Counted from the stretch's first letter, positions 12,118 to 51,256 are shown. The stretch is 64,000 nucleotides of DNA from Urechis unicinctus (GCA_034190875.2 CM067350.1:23099980-23163979); one strand, 5' to 3'. Translations and numbers: made by a program. The notes: generated by a model not told the origin, from the letters alone.

Positions 12118-12557
12118 TGTAGCCATATTTACTAACAGAACAGGTTGTAAATTTCATGTGGAAGGTATGGCCATCAACGCTGGTAGTCTGACATAAATTC
12201 TCTGTCGCCTCAGGAATGCGTTGCTGTTTTAAATACTCTGTGATGAAAGTATCCTTTGACTGGAAATGGTGAACTCCCTGTTACAGTACCTTAATAGTTT
12301 GATGGACGGGGTAAGCAGTGCTCCTCTTAGCTGTGGTAAGTGGTCATTAACTGTCCTGAAAAAGCTTCCAAATATTTATATTCACTATACACTTTGGGGG
12401 GAAATTGATTTAGTTACCCTTGCTCTAAAACATTAAAAATTTATGATTTATATCAGTATTTATTATAGAAATTGCTGGATATTATGAATAATTGATATAC
12501 CATGGTATGTTCATTGATGGTATAAACTTTTATGGTAATGATGCTGATTCTTGTCAG

Positions 12558-17852
<5,295 letters not shown>

Positions 17853-18189
17853 GTAAATTGCTCTTATATTGGTAGCTATTATTGCCAAAATTTGCACTCA
17901 CAAGCAATTGATTGGGTCTTCCATACAATATACACTCCAAATTGCTGTATTTAATCACAACAAACAAGACTTATTCAACTTTCAAAGTAATCCAATAGCT
18001 TTTAACATCTTACAAATTTAGGTCAGTATGTATATACCGGTACAAAACAGCCCTATCAGTATATCTTTGATCATTGAATTATCAGGTGGTTTCATTTATA
18101 TATTTTTCAATATCATCAAGGTCCTTACAACTACAAGCATAACATATAAAAATTTTGGTTTCAAACAATTTTCATTTTGGTAGCTTTCA

Positions 18190-18362
18190 GTTGGCCAGTC
18201 CAGATTATAAGAATTTTTTTACCAATGGATTGCTCAAGGTCTCTGACTGTTTCTTCTCTCTTCTCAACATCAATAATTCAGATCATGTGGACATGGCTGT
18301 TCAAGTGAGCGGAAAGGAGGGCTTCAAGCTCTTACAATGGATTATTGGTGCAATTTTTTAAA
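18190..18362 (+). CDS. candidate further exon of the helical protein
   Basis: After a TTTCAG acceptor the frame reads LASPDYKNFFTNGLLKVSDC FFSLLNINNS..., a helical sequence of the same style as the upstream gene, closing at a stop at 18360. A donor at TTATTG|GTGCAA (about 18349) is possible. Its phase does not match the end of the 17432-17852 exon directly, so another exon or a different boundary is needed. Confidence 0.4.
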
Positions 18363-20160
18363 TTCTGACTGAATCAACCGAAAAAATATTTGACCACTGA
18401 TCTTTGTGAACTATTTATTTACCAGCACCGCAAATGGCACCCTTTTTGAAAGAAAGAAAATGTTAAATTTGCCCACCCCTAGTTATGCATGTTGCAATAC
18501 TTCAGTCATGTCACATTACTGTGAAAACAGTAGTTATGTGTTAAACTTGAAAGATAATTCATTGTTTAAACCAATTGACAAGATTTGAATATGTTCCTGT
18601 TAATACTGTACTATAACTGACCTTTAAATCCAAATTGTTCATTCCTTCGTTTGTTACCACAGGTGATACTAGATAGTATTTAAAGATTTCTATTCTTCTC
18701 GATTGGTGCTAAAAACTCGTTGCATCTGCCGAAAAATTAATAGATTATTTTCAGAGCCACCCTCTGTGAGCTTTGGGTTTGTGTGTCAATTGGGTGATGG
18801 CACATTTGATTTAAGCCAGTTATATTGGTCCGTGGTTAAAACAGTTCAGATTGATCAGTTTCATATGAACCCTCTCAAATCTTCACGTTTCAATTGGATG
18901 CGTTGGAGTTGCACTATGTGTATTATTGTTTAGGGGAACAATTCCTTGTGCTCGTCAATACCTCAGGTGTGGATAATCAAGCTCGTCTATGGATACTGTT
19001 GGCAATCGATAAGTATCAAGTATCAGTAATGCATATCACTGGTAACATGTGGACGTGAACAAGCAATTCCATACCTAGGGCTGTCGAAGCATCACCATTA
19101 TCTAGAATCATTCCCTTTGTTTATCAAGTGGATGTACTGCAAACTATCAGCACTTTCCTTTTTCGATAAAGCTCTGTGATAAATAAACTTACCACTACTC
19201 TCAGAAATGCTTTGTTCAAAAGGAAGATCAACCAAATAATCTTTTATTCTACAAAGACATTTATTTCAATATTCAAAAGAGAGTTGGAGCAAATCTCAAG
19301 GGAAAAAACCTTTTCTAGAAAACATGCAAGCTTCTATCTAGTCGCATCTTTATCTAGCCTAGTCGGATATGCAGCCACCAATTTGTAAAACTTCTTTAAA
19401 CCAAACATCCAAAAACTACTCGGTATCTTGCATTGTGCAATTGGAGGGTGGGTTTCTGAAAGTTGGTTCCCCCCGTCATATCAAATGCTGCAAATGGATA
19501 GATGTCAGACAGGGTAATGCTATTTAGTAGTATTATTGTTCATAATTGTCATGAATAATTACAGTTGGTGTGTGAATATGTGGTGATATTGTGTCTGTTA
19601 GGGCATAGAGTATGCCCAACATACCATAACATGTGCAAATATTTAGCAAATGCATATTAAGGTGGGGGGGGGGGGCGCTTTTTGTTCCTGATTGGTGAGA
19701 AGTGCAGCTTTTGAAGCAATGCCTTGCAATATCCAAGACCAACTGGGATGGCTAGGCACTGACACACTTCATCAGTACAAGGCCACAAAAATATTAAATG
19801 GATTTCTTAGGGCATATTTAAATCATAACAAGCGACCTAACAGATATCATCATAGCTAACAAGCGAAATATAAATGGATTATTCCAGAAAGTTGTGTACT
19901 TGACAAATTACAAGGATGAATCTACAATGTCATCTAATATCATGGATTTCTGAATCTAGGACAAATACAGAAATGTTAAGAATGCTCAGGAAACAATTGA
20001 CAGATTGATTGCATTTATAAATCAATTGTAAACAGAATGCTGGCAACATCAAGCAGAGTTGGACTTCTCTGTCTTACAAAGGCGATCTGCAACAAAAAAA
20101 CAATATCACAGGGTCACAAAAATTCCACATATAACATACCCCCACAATTATAAATTTTAA
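18363..20160. other. intergenic stretch
   Basis: No supported gene. It contains a G13 run at ~19663 and several short ORFs without recognisable content. It separates the convergent 3' ends of the helical-repeat gene (plus) and ZRANB2 (minus). Confidence 0.5.
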
Positions 20161-20167
20161 ACGGATT

Positions 20168-20173
20168 TTTATT
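20168..20173 (-). terminator. poly(A) signal of ZRANB2
   Basis: AATAAA on the minus strand about 170 bases after the ZRANB2 stop, with further AATAAA-like copies just beyond. It is the first canonical signal after the stop. Confidence 0.6.
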
Positions 20174-20343
20174 TCAAAAATAAATAAAAATTAAAAAAAA
20201 AAATACATACAAAAACCTAGCAGCACCTTTTTGTACAACCAATCAAATTATAAAAGAAAATTATTAAATCCACTTTTGCATCTTTCTTTTGTCTGTCACA
20301 AGCCCCTTTGATAAAATTTACCTTGACCTCAGAGGCAGTGACG

Positions 20344-24936
<4,593 letters not shown>

Positions 24937-25713
24937 CTTCTGATATTCCTATTAACTCCACACACAAATTTAATGTTTGACGCTCTGCTTAGCGGGACTT
25001 CATATAATTTAGAAACATCAAACGAAACATATAGGCAGAGGCACCTAGCAATATAAATGCACTGGTCGATTTGATATCCATTTATGTAAAATCATTCTCT
25101 GAAGGGATGAATCGCTATGGCTGATAACCGATAGATGATACTTGAGTTAAGAAATCTTAGGCAGCCATGTTAAAATACCTCATGCGGAATCCCGATAAAG
25201 TCCCATTAACTGAATTCATGAGTAATATTAGCATGTTGCAACTTTATTCATTGTCATCGGTTAAACTGTCAATGTCAAATAGTGTGTGTTATAAAACGGT
25301 AATTATTGGTCTTCAATCATAAATATATGGCAGTGCAGGGAAGAGAGAGAGAGGGGAGGGGGAGATATGATACGCAATTAGATATGGTTTCGATATTACG
25401 TGCACATATGATTATCTTTGTTTGTTATTTCAACCAAGTAAATGACTCAAATGATCCATGCGGAATATTTTTATTTCACATTTCACTTTACACTGCTTAG
25501 TAACATAAAGCAAAGCTAGTGTACCGACGCTGGCGTGGCTGATAAGTTGCTGTTTCGTTTACAAATATTGTTTAGCTTCTTGAAGAAGCTGGCTGTTTTA
25601 TGATTATTTATTTATTTATTCATTCAATTGATGAATACCATGAAACTACCGAGAGATACTTTTCTCACCATTTCTTAATTTGATAACAGGGTTCTTCCTT
25701 TGTTACCCGTTTC
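24937..25713. promoter_or_regulatory. divergent promoter region of ZRANB2 and ERMP1
   Basis: The two start codons are head-to-head with 777 bases between. On the ERMP1 side there is TATAAAA at 25290 and ATTGG (inverted CCAAT) at 25304, followed by a GAGAGAG/GGGAGGGGG purine tract (25336-25365). The ERMP1 frame starts after a likely 5' exon or acceptor region (aacag at ~25689). Transcription start sites cannot be fixed from sequence. Confidence 0.5.
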
Positions 25714-41275
<15,562 letters not shown>

Positions 41276-42612
41276 ATACAATTAAATGTGATAGAATGGC
41301 AGTAATAGATAATGGTCTGCTCATAATTACTTTCAAGTTCTTCAGCATCTGTTAAATAGTACTGGTTGTATAAGGTGACTATGTTTTCGGATGGATTAAA
41401 TTGAAAATGAAGATAAAGCTTTTTAGATGTATATATATATGAGATCAATTTGATAATGACGCTGTTATAGGGCTACACATGGCTCTGCAAGAGACAGAGG
41501 TTATAGATTGTAATGTTTGGTGTTACAATGACCACACTATTTTCATAATTATTGTGAAGTTATTATAGATTATCATAAATCTGTCCTTAAAGATCAATAT
41601 CCAACTGCTGTTTTACTTGATTGAATGTGCATACCTTATATCCACTGATGTTAAACATTTCAATATATTTGCTAAGCTATATCTGTAGGAAATTATTCCT
41701 CCCGTCAGTTGGATGGTGACTGTACAGTGTACCGTTTGTTATGTAAAACAACATTATTTATTGGTGTAAAGACCTTTTTTGATGTTATACCTATAAACCA
41801 TCCTTTAATGTGATGAGATATTCCATTTGCTCATAAATGTCGAATTTTTACATTATAGACCTATTTGAATATGACTATAGCTTTGTCGCTTATTTAAGAG
41901 TTACCTTGGTCGACATTCAATATATTTTCTGTACACAATTAATGTGGGTTTCTATATAAGATTTATATATGTTATTGGATTTTCTACACAGTTAAGCAAA
42001 ACATTCCAGTGTTTAAATTGTGATGATATATTCCATTATGTAGGCCTGCGTGCATTCTGTATCTCCTAAATATATGATATCATGTTTCATATATAATCTG
42101 CGCTCGGATCCCGATGTTAGGTTTCCGAGCGCGGACCAGCTATATCAATGTAAGGCAGCTGGTTTTCGGAAACTTTTTACCATGATAACACTGGCAGTGG
42201 TTTGCCCCATTTATGAATGATTCGTTACGCACAAAGAAATAAGCATATTTTGTGTCTGATGTGCGATCTTATTTTGACCTAAGCTTTACTAGGTTCACAC
42301 GCCTTCACCCTTATTAACCCGTCAATTGCAGGTCAAACATGTGTTATAGAGTAAAACTGCTGAGGTCGTTTTGCATTTGCGGTTTGGGAGAGTTCAAAAG
42401 CAGTGTTTTTTGTTGTAGACGATTTGAGAAGAAACTTACCGCTGAAACTAGGTGTTTTTCTTTTTGACCACGAAGTCGCGAGTTCGTGTCTGCTGGGGGT
42501 GAGTTGGGGTGTGTGGAGGTGGTTCAGTCTGCTGTGTTTTTTTATCTTCCTCCTTGACCGACTCTACTTAGCCCATGACTTAGCCCTGCAGGACGTCGTA
42601 TTGGCAGTCCGA

Positions 42613-43515
42613 CCGGTGTAAAGACTTCAAGCTACCCCCCCCTTTCAAGTTACCCCCCGGTAATCTGAAATCGATTTCAAGTTACCCCCGGGGGTAGCCT
42701 GAAACCGATTTCATATTACCCCCACCACTTTCACATTACCCCCTCCCTGATAAAATGATAACTGGTTAAGCTCATGACAATGACACGTTTATTGAGCAGA
42801 ACATGTGGAATATGCAAGATTGAAAGCTAGTTTCAAAGTATGCAAACATAAAAATGAAACAAAAATCTCAATTATATCAAACCCACTCATACACTTGTTC
42901 AACGTCCATGACATATAACACACAAACACAATATATACAAAGATTCATCCGCGATATTCATGTACTTGAATATGCATGCACTGGATACAGGCAAGGGTTT
43001 TTCAACTCAGCATCCTCATCAGTAAGCTACCCTGATACTTTCTCGATCAAGAAAGTATTTTCAACTATCACAATGACAATCTAAATACACAAGTTGCTAT
43101 TGCCAATATTTCCGATACAAATATACCAGCTACAGGCAGTTTGTCAGATGGAAAATAGATATCTGGACAAGGAGCTGTGTGGTGGCCTGATTTTTGTGGC
43201 TTCAGATATCCCCACCTTCCAAAAGTTGTAATGAATTCCGACAAGATAATCGAAACGATTATGCATATGGTTGATAAGATTCCCAAATGGTTTTTCCGTA
43301 ATTAGTTTTCAATATTGGTTAAGTTATCAATTTAATTACTATTTTGTTTCGTAAATAATTTAAATAAACATACACAAATAAGTTTTTTTGAGGGGGGTAA
43401 TCTGAAATCGTAGGGGGTAGGATGAAATCGATTTCTTCCCCCCCGATAATCTGAACACGATTTCAAGATACCGGGGGTATGGTGAAGGGGGGGTAATTTG
43501 AAATCGCTACACCGG
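42613..43515. mobile_element. 903 bp element with C-tract TIRs
   Basis: The left end CCGGTGTAAAGACTTCAAGC mirrors the right end (minus strand CCGGTGTAGCGATTTCAAAT). Both arms extend ~130 bases inward as repeats of TTTCAAGTTACCCCC / TAATCTGAAATCGATTTC. The ~630 base interior is AT-rich and holds only short ORFs. It lies beyond the ERMP1 3' end; the superfamily is unclear. Confidence 0.75.
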
Positions 43516-43519
43516 GGCT

Positions 43520-45029
43520 ACCCATGGCATAAGCTTTTGAAGAGGACACATTCGAGACGAGAGCTGATGTCTTTAAACATTTCTCCGGCCACGTTTGAAA
43601 GAATCCCTATGAGGTCTGTATTTGCCCATTTTTCGATGAATTAATGTCATGGATGTTTGACCGAAGTTAATATCATCGTTTAACATTGTCTTCAGCATCG
43701 GGTTGCAAAATCCAATTTGAAAGCGAAGTATATTTCTAACGAAAAACGAGCGTCTTTCACTTTGAGCTGGTAAAGCAAGCGTCATTCACACTTTCAATTC
43801 ATATTTTTATTACAATTTACTATTACACAATGTCTCACTGATATAAAACGCGTTTAGATTCATTGTCAACAACTTCGGTCACATAGAAACAATTACAGGG
43901 GGATATGTAATTATAACTCCTGGTGGGTCAGGCAGGTTTCGAACCCACGACACTCCCGATACGAGTCAATACCACTTGGGTAGTAATCCAGTTCATTCAT
44001 CTTTGGTTATCAGGAACACCAAAGACTAGAAATTTAAGCTTTTTTATCGATAGGAAAACGTGGAGGTTGCTTGTATGACCAACAACAATAGCGACGCCAT
44101 TCAAACGGGAGCGCAGGAACTTGATGGAATATCAGTTGTGCTGAAGCTTTTGCCTAATAATTTCGCCATCGATCTGTGTATATTTGTCCCTCATAGAGGT
44201 GTTTGTAAAAACAGTGTATGTTGTGTTTCGATGCTAAAACAGGTTCAGTGAATAGATATTTTTCACCCGCGTTAGGTAAAAGAGTCCTACATCAATACAG
44301 GTAATGATCCTGGAACTCCTTTGAACTTAGTCGGCGAACAAACAGTGATGCACACGAGTTGATCTGGAGGCTAGGTTGTGGGTTGTTGAGGGTATGACTG
44401 GACTGGATCATTTAGAATACAGCAGTATTAATTAGGATGTGCTCAATAAATCAATCATTCGCTGTATGAGACCAAATGGGTGCTTTTCCGTGAATTTCAT
44501 CACAGGTTATCTCAACATAAAAAATACAATTCAAAGTTACTATAGGGCAAGATGTCGTGGCGTTATGTCTCTTATATATATGTTTATTTCATACCAACAT
44601 GAAAGAAACGTGACATTTAAATTAATTGAATGAACAAATCAAATTCGAATAATTAAATCGTCTATTTTGATGTCAATACATCAATAAAAAATCATTGTAT
44701 TTATTATCTTACAATTGAGTCAAAGTGCGTATCAATGTATCTTGTTCATTTGGTTAACTACTCATTTTTAATCATGGCTTTGACATTTTGCACCACCACA
44801 TTACTTGTGTAAATTTGACGGAGTTGAGCAATATTTCTTCCCGTATGTGCGAGGGCATGTTAACGTGTTATACCACGCACCGTAACACAGCATTCTCCCT
44901 CTGACCAGAACGATCATTTTTAACGATTTTATGCACATTAAAACGTTAATGCAAAGTTGGGCAATTAACCACCCCAACACCTAAGAATGCGTGGAGAACG
45001 GGAGATTGAGTAGACTCCGTCCATCGAGG

Positions 45030-45040
<11 letters not shown>
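43520..45040. other. intergenic stretch with tRNA-like sequence at 43918-43990
   Basis: On the minus strand, TACCCAAGTGGTATTGACTC (A-box-like) is followed by GTGGGTTCGAAACCTGCC (a strong B box), with pairable T and anticodon stems but no matching acceptor stem. This looks like a tRNA-derived SINE head. A 63-codon ORF at 44060-44251 is not recognised. Confidence 0.45.
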
Positions 45041-45262
<222 letters not shown>

Positions 45263-45620
45263 TATATATATATTACAATTAATTGACTATAACTGAGAGC
45301 AATAGATACTACAATATATGAACGAAATACGTCTCGCAAATTGTTACTATAATTAATTGCCATAGTTGCCAATCACGTCTTTGTTATATAATTAATTGAG
45401 TTGCCAATCATTTTGTAAATTAAACATTGATCATTGTCAAACATTATCATTAATGCTCCCTTAGTGATGAGAATTCTTTGCCTACCTAATAGCAGAGCCG
45501 TCATTAACCATATTCGACCTATTTTTTACACTGATAACAAGTCACATTATATATTAATCGCAAACTGTAGACAGTTGTATATTTTCAACATGTCATTCAT
45601 ATCATGCAATAAGGCTAGGA

Positions 45621-45745
45621 CTAAATAGGGTTAAAAAAACACCTACATAATCAAGACCATGCCCGGACTTTTCCGACCTATTGATAAACTCGTCCATAAA
45701 TACTGTAAATAGTATCGGTGATACGACAACACCTTGTTTGATACC
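45621..45745 (-). pseudogene. reverse transcriptase relic (LINE-type)
   Basis: The minus strand reads GIKQGVVVSPILFTVFMDEF INRS... then stop. This matches the conserved RT block with G(x)xQGxxxSPxLF followed by hydrophobic residues and D. The frame is closed upstream by a stop only two codons away, and no YxDD box is present, so it is a short dead fragment of a non-LTR retrotransposon. Confidence 0.65.
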
Positions 45746-45769
45746 GTTTCATACATTTTTCAGTCACTA

Positions 45770-48700
45770 CAGATATTTTTGGGAGATACCAAGTGTTCGG
45801 TTTAACACCTACTGTCGTCAAGAATTGCTGCAAAGATGTCTATACTGTTTCTCATAACCCCGGACGACCACAAGCGCAGGGGATGAAAAACAGATTTGTT
45901 TTTTAAGACAGCATTTTCTCTATCTATATCTGTGGCATGAATGGAGACCTAAACATTGTTCGGCGCGGTTTAAGAAACAGATATCTAACGGTAATTGAGG
46001 GGGGGGGGGGGTGCATTTTTTTGCCCGTCTTCTCGCAGATGGTTCCCTCGGTCGCGGCAGTGGATCGGTATTAGCCCGGGTTTACAGGACTGGGGGTAGG
46101 CGCATCGATCGAGCGGGAATCGACACTGAAGTCTACATTACAGTGTCAACAAATCGGTTTTGTGTTTCGCCGTCTGGATGTGTCAAGGATGGAGTTGGGG
46201 GTAGTGTTTGGGATGGGTGAGGGGGTGAGGGTACGGAAAGTGGAACTCATCTTATTCATCCTCCCTTCTCTCATTCAAGGATGCGTTGTAGATGTGTTTT
46301 TTTTTATCATATCTTTCTCTCATTACCGTTATGATGGAGCATCAAGCGCAGAAACAACGTATACATTACGCACCAAAGACAGTAAGAAATGTGAACATAT
46401 GAACTACTAAATCGACATGATTTCAAGTGAATGAGCCTAGAAGAATTTGATTCTAGCTGTAAAATGCAATAAACGCTTGCGGTGAATTTGGCTTATGCGA
46501 AACCTTGTAACACAATAAGTCATGGGAAAAACTAATTACAGATTTTGCACACTTCATGCATCAGATCGATTTTTTAAAGGTAGCTCTTGGAGTGGTTGAA
46601 GTAGCGTGCATGAGGTGAGGGGAGGGGGTATGTTTGTACAGGTTAGGGGCATGCAGGGTAGGGTCAGGAGTAAGTTTGTGAAGTAGCCTTTCAGAGATGG
46701 CTCGGAACTCAAAGGTTCTTAATCAATCAGAAGAATTTGCTGTTTGCGCTACTATTTGGACAAGCTTTGCGACTTCGGCTTTTGTATCGATTCTTAATAT
46801 TACTGGAGTTTTCATTGCCATGGCAACATCACGCCCGGTAAAGGAAGGGCCCGACTGACAGCTTGTGAATGTGGATTAGCAAGCGGCCCGACATCAAATA
46901 AAAGGAAGCGTTCGCTCTAATTTCAAACCGCCATGTTGGACTACCCGGTTCCTACCTTCTCTCCATCAAATCGAAGGCTTATAAAAAACGCGCTTGTTCA
47001 CGAGGAGGTATATTCTCGTTAGCTACTTTTAATATCTCCTCTGTTTGCGGCAGGCCTCTCTCAGGATTGGTCGGATAAAGGTCATCCCAAAATCGTCATC
47101 ATTAACATAATTGCCCTAGAGCCCAATCCTTGCCAATCATGGTTAAGAACCTGTGTGTGGGGCGTGGCTTGTTTATATATCGCCTTATATGGGCATCGCA
47201 TGATCCCATGTGATAGACAACAGCTAATATAAAGCTTATTTCATCCTCTTTATGAAATTTTATCTTTCGAATGGAGACGTAAAATGCTACATCATTATTA
47301 TCAGACTGCGGAGATAGACAAATACTTCCTCTATCATTTATCAGAAACAAAGTATTAAAATACAATTCACGCAACAGAATTTTGTCAAATTTCCCAGGTT
47401 CATATCCTGACAATTAATAATAGAAGACGTCGCATAATTTTTGATGGATATAGACAACTCCGGATTAAACGAAATGCATTTGCATTATAATTCCCAGAAA
47501 CATTCTGGAACAATCCATATAACCAGTCGATAATAAAAACCTTCTAGTCGAAGAAATATATACGCAGCCAAACGAATGATTCTGTAAAAAAAAAAATGCT
47601 TTAAACATCAAGGGTCATCACCACAAGAAACAAAAAGTAATGATAAACTAATAATATTGGATCCGAATCCAGCTGTATTTGTTGGTATTCTCGCACGAGA
47701 ATTCTCAACCCTTCCTCTTTGATCCCTAGTCAATTATTAAAGATAGCCTCGCACCCATCATGAATACAGAAGAATAATGGCACCACACGATTTTTTTAAC
47801 AATCCGAGTCAACAATTGGCGCCTTAAATATAGCATTCATTTTTTTCAGGTTTTGACATGAAGACTTTTGAAGGATGGAATGATTTGGTGTTAAAAGTCA
47901 ACGGGCATACACTGGAGCTTTTTGTGAAGAAGGACGGAGTTGAAAACACTTCAAGTGTGAAATGTTGACAGTGTTCGTCTGTGTGTGAGGGTGTGCCTGG
48001 GTGGTGTTAGGGGTGGGGATGGGGTAGATGGGGGCTGTTGAAATGAACATTGAATATCAATCAGGTATTGGCGAACATCGCCATACTCCATAAAAAAGGG
48101 TTTTATTTGTATTGGTAAGGGTAACGTTCTAAATGTCAAATACAGGGCTGCCACTCAATTTCCACAAATTAAAATCGCCTTGATATATTGGGAATCGATT
48201 CAAATGCAACGATGGTTAATGTGTCCGGTTAATTAATTCATACAATAAAATCATCTTTCAATAGTTACATTCCTATAACGGGCCACCTGCTTTTAAAAGA
48301 CGTATTTAGCGCACACCTCCCGATAACGGTTACCTGTAGTCAATTCCTTCCACGTCCGGCATGTTTTTACGGCATATGATAGATATATAGTCATCGTCGA
48401 GCAAGTGAAGATGGCTATATCCATCTATAGATCCAGGGACCATGGATCCCGGTGATCAAGATTCATAGCTTGAAAAACCGCAAACAACGGGTCGCATAAT
48501 CTTAATAAGGGAATCCCCCAACCCCATAAATATCGTTGATATAAGGATCATGTCTACAGGGAAATATCTTACCTACATTCGATTCCCGATGCTTAGCTTT
48601 TGAGCGCCTATTGGTTCCATTGGGTTATGTTATAAAAAAACTCAGCGCGAACAGTTTACGCAACATATAGTAAACCTGGAAGATTGATAACATCTAATTA

Positions 48701-48840
48701 ATTTATTTTCCTCTTTATAACATATCATCAAATTTTACCACTAAAAACCCCCAATTTATTGACTATATATATTTACTGATAATTGTAAAGAGACATCCGT
48801 AGCTGTTACAGGCAGAACAACAAGTGAGGAGAAAATATAT
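45770..48840. other. intergenic stretch
   Basis: No supported gene. An RFX X-box-like palindrome, ATTGCCATGGCAAC, lies at 46814-46827, and CCGCCATGTTGG (YY1-like) at 46929. G-rich runs occur near 46000 and 46200. Short ORFs (46011-46220, 47102-47413) have no recognisable content. Confidence 0.4.
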
Positions 48841-48847
48841 AGAGAGA

Positions 48848-48969
<122 letters not shown>

Positions 48970-49736
48970 TATATCTATATACCTCAGTGCATATACCTAA
49001 AACTCGGTTGTCGACGTGTATATCGCACCATTTTTAAAAATTTCATATTACTTAAGAGATACAAAACTATTTTAAGACACAAGGTTGAGTAAAAAGTTGG
49101 TGATGGAAATGCTTGGAAATCAAGTTTTTACGCGGATTCACGTTTTCTTTCCGTTTACATTACTTCTTTTGCTGAACCCAATAGAGATATGAAACGAAGT
49201 TTCAAACTTATAAAAAAATACAGATATTTGGTGAATTGTCATAGCAATCATTAAGAAGCGCACAGAAATTATAAAAAAACTGCATTTTATTCCGACGTCT
49301 GAAGATTTCATTTGCTCAGTGCATTCATCTCAACAGTTGCTTAAGCAGTCAAGCTGATACGTATTATCTAAAGTGCAATTTGACAATTGGATCCCCTCTT
49401 ATCCAGGGATCAGAACAAACTAAACACAGTCAATAAGTTTAGCAAAACCTCCCATAAGAAAGCCCGTCTCGGTGGAAGATTTAGATTCAACACTCATGGA
49501 AATCGTTTTCTATTAACCAGTAATAGACAGCCCTCTGATCACCCCTACATACCAATACCATGAGATAAGTGGATCAGCAGAAATAATAACAGTGAGCTCA
49601 AATACAATGGATCAAAGCACTTCCCCATGTGAGAGGAAAGTCTAATCTTAACTTGGTGCAATAAGGATGCTTTTACCCAACCCTTGAGTCCTGGAGTCGG
49701 TCCTATCTGCCGCAATATCCTTAGCAAGAGAAGTAA

Positions 49737-50900
49737 GCTTTAGTGTGTGAATGGTAAAACGCGGCTTTAGTGTGTGAATGGTAAAACGCGGCTTTAGTGT
49801 GTGAATGGTAAAACGCGGCTTTAGCGGGTGAATGGTAAAACGCGGCTTTAGGGGGTGAATGGTAAAACGCGGCTTTAGTGGGTGAATGGTAAAACGCGGC
49901 TTTAGCGGGTGAATGGTAAAACGCGGCTTTAGTGTGTGAATGGTAAAACGCGGCGGGTGAATGGGTAAAACGCGGCTTTAGTGTGAATGGTAAAACGCGG
50001 CTTTAGGGGGTGAATGGCTTTAGCGGGTGAAAAACGCGGCTTTAGGGGGTGAATTAAAACGCGGCTTTAGCGGGTGAATGGTAAAACGCGGCTTTAGTGT
50101 GAATGGTAAAATGGTGTGAATAAAACGCGGCTTTAGGGGGTGAATGGTAAAACGCGGCTTTATGGTAAAACGCGGCTTTAGGGGGTGAATGGTAAAACGC
50201 GGCTTTAGGGGGTGAAAAACGCGGCTTTAGCGGGTGAATGGTAAAACGCGGCTTTAGCGGGTGAATTAAAACGCGGCTTTAGTGGGTGAATGGTAAACGC
50301 GGCTTTAATGGGTAAAACGCGGCTTTAGCGGGTGAATGGTAAAACGCGGCTTTAGGGGGGGTAAAACGCGGCTTTAGGGGTGAATGGTAAAACGCGGCTT
50401 TAGCGGGTGAATGGTAAAACGCGGCTTTTTAGGGGGTGAATGGTAAAACGCGGCTTTAGGGGTGAATGGTAAAACGCGGCTTTAGCGGGGTGAATTTAAA
50501 ACGCGGCTTTAGGGGTGAATGGTAAAACGCGGCTTTTAGCGGGTGAATGGTAAAACGCGGCTTTAGCGGGTGAATGGTAAAACGCGGCTTTAGGGGGTTG
50601 AATGGTAAAACGCGGCTTTAGTGGGTGAATGGTAAAACGCGGCTTTAGGGGGTGAATGGTAAAACGCGGCTTTAGCGGGTAAATGGTAAAACGCGGCTTT
50701 AGTGTGTGAATGGTAAAACGCGGCTTTAGCGGGTGAATGGTAAAATAGCGGGTGAATGGTAAACGCGGCTTTAGCGGGTGAATGGTAAAACGCGGCTTTA
50801 GCGGGTGAATGGTAAAACGCGGCTTTAGCGGGGTGAATGGTAAAACGCGGCTTTAGCGGGTGAATGGTAAAACGCGGCTTTAGTGCGGTGAATGCTATCG
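49737..50900. repeat. 27 bp CpG-rich satellite, roughly 40-45 units
   Basis: Head-to-tail copies of TAAAACGCGGCTTTAG followed by NGGGTGAATGG. The CGCGGCTTTA core is almost invariant, while the three bases after TTTAG vary (TGT, CGG, GGG, TGG). Several units are shortened by deletion of the GTGAATGG part. Each unit has two or three CpGs in an otherwise AT-rich, CpG-poor region. It is not CRISPR-like: spacers are not unique and the variable part is only 2-4 bases. Confidence 0.97.
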
Positions 50901-51256
50901 AGCCGCGGCTTTTTCATTTCATTTGAATTATGTTGACCAACGATTCGATAGTAATTTAGTAAATTAAAACTACTTTCATGTACTTTTTTTTTCTTGCGAA
51001 GAGGGTATGACATAAGGGTCCCCTACTGATGGCTGCGGGCGCATGTTTACATGTTTTGTTTTAGTTTGCTTCTAGGGCGAGAAGCGTAGCGGAACCCCTT
51101 GAGTCTGGGACGCAGACTAGTACTGACAAGAGTTGCGTATAATTGATATTAATTAAATGCAATTCCGTTAAGTATTCTAATATGTAGCCCCTACTATACC
51201 TGCGGCGTTTTTCTGGACAGTTTGCATATTTTTAACCGGTCGTGAATTATCGGCCG
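50901..51256. other. intergenic stretch
   Basis: About 350 bases between the satellite and the dispersed repeat. No gene or repeat recognised. Confidence 0.5.

Noticed and set aside
43918..43990. Functional tRNA gene
   Set aside because: A strong B box is present but no acceptor stem pairs; it is better read as a SINE head.
46814..46827. X-box (RFX) site as a ciliary gene promoter
   Set aside because: The palindrome is good but there is no gene start nearby, so a functional call is not supported.
49737..50900. CRISPR-like array
   Set aside because: The repeat unit is contiguous with only 2-4 variable bases and no unique spacers, in a eukaryotic genome.
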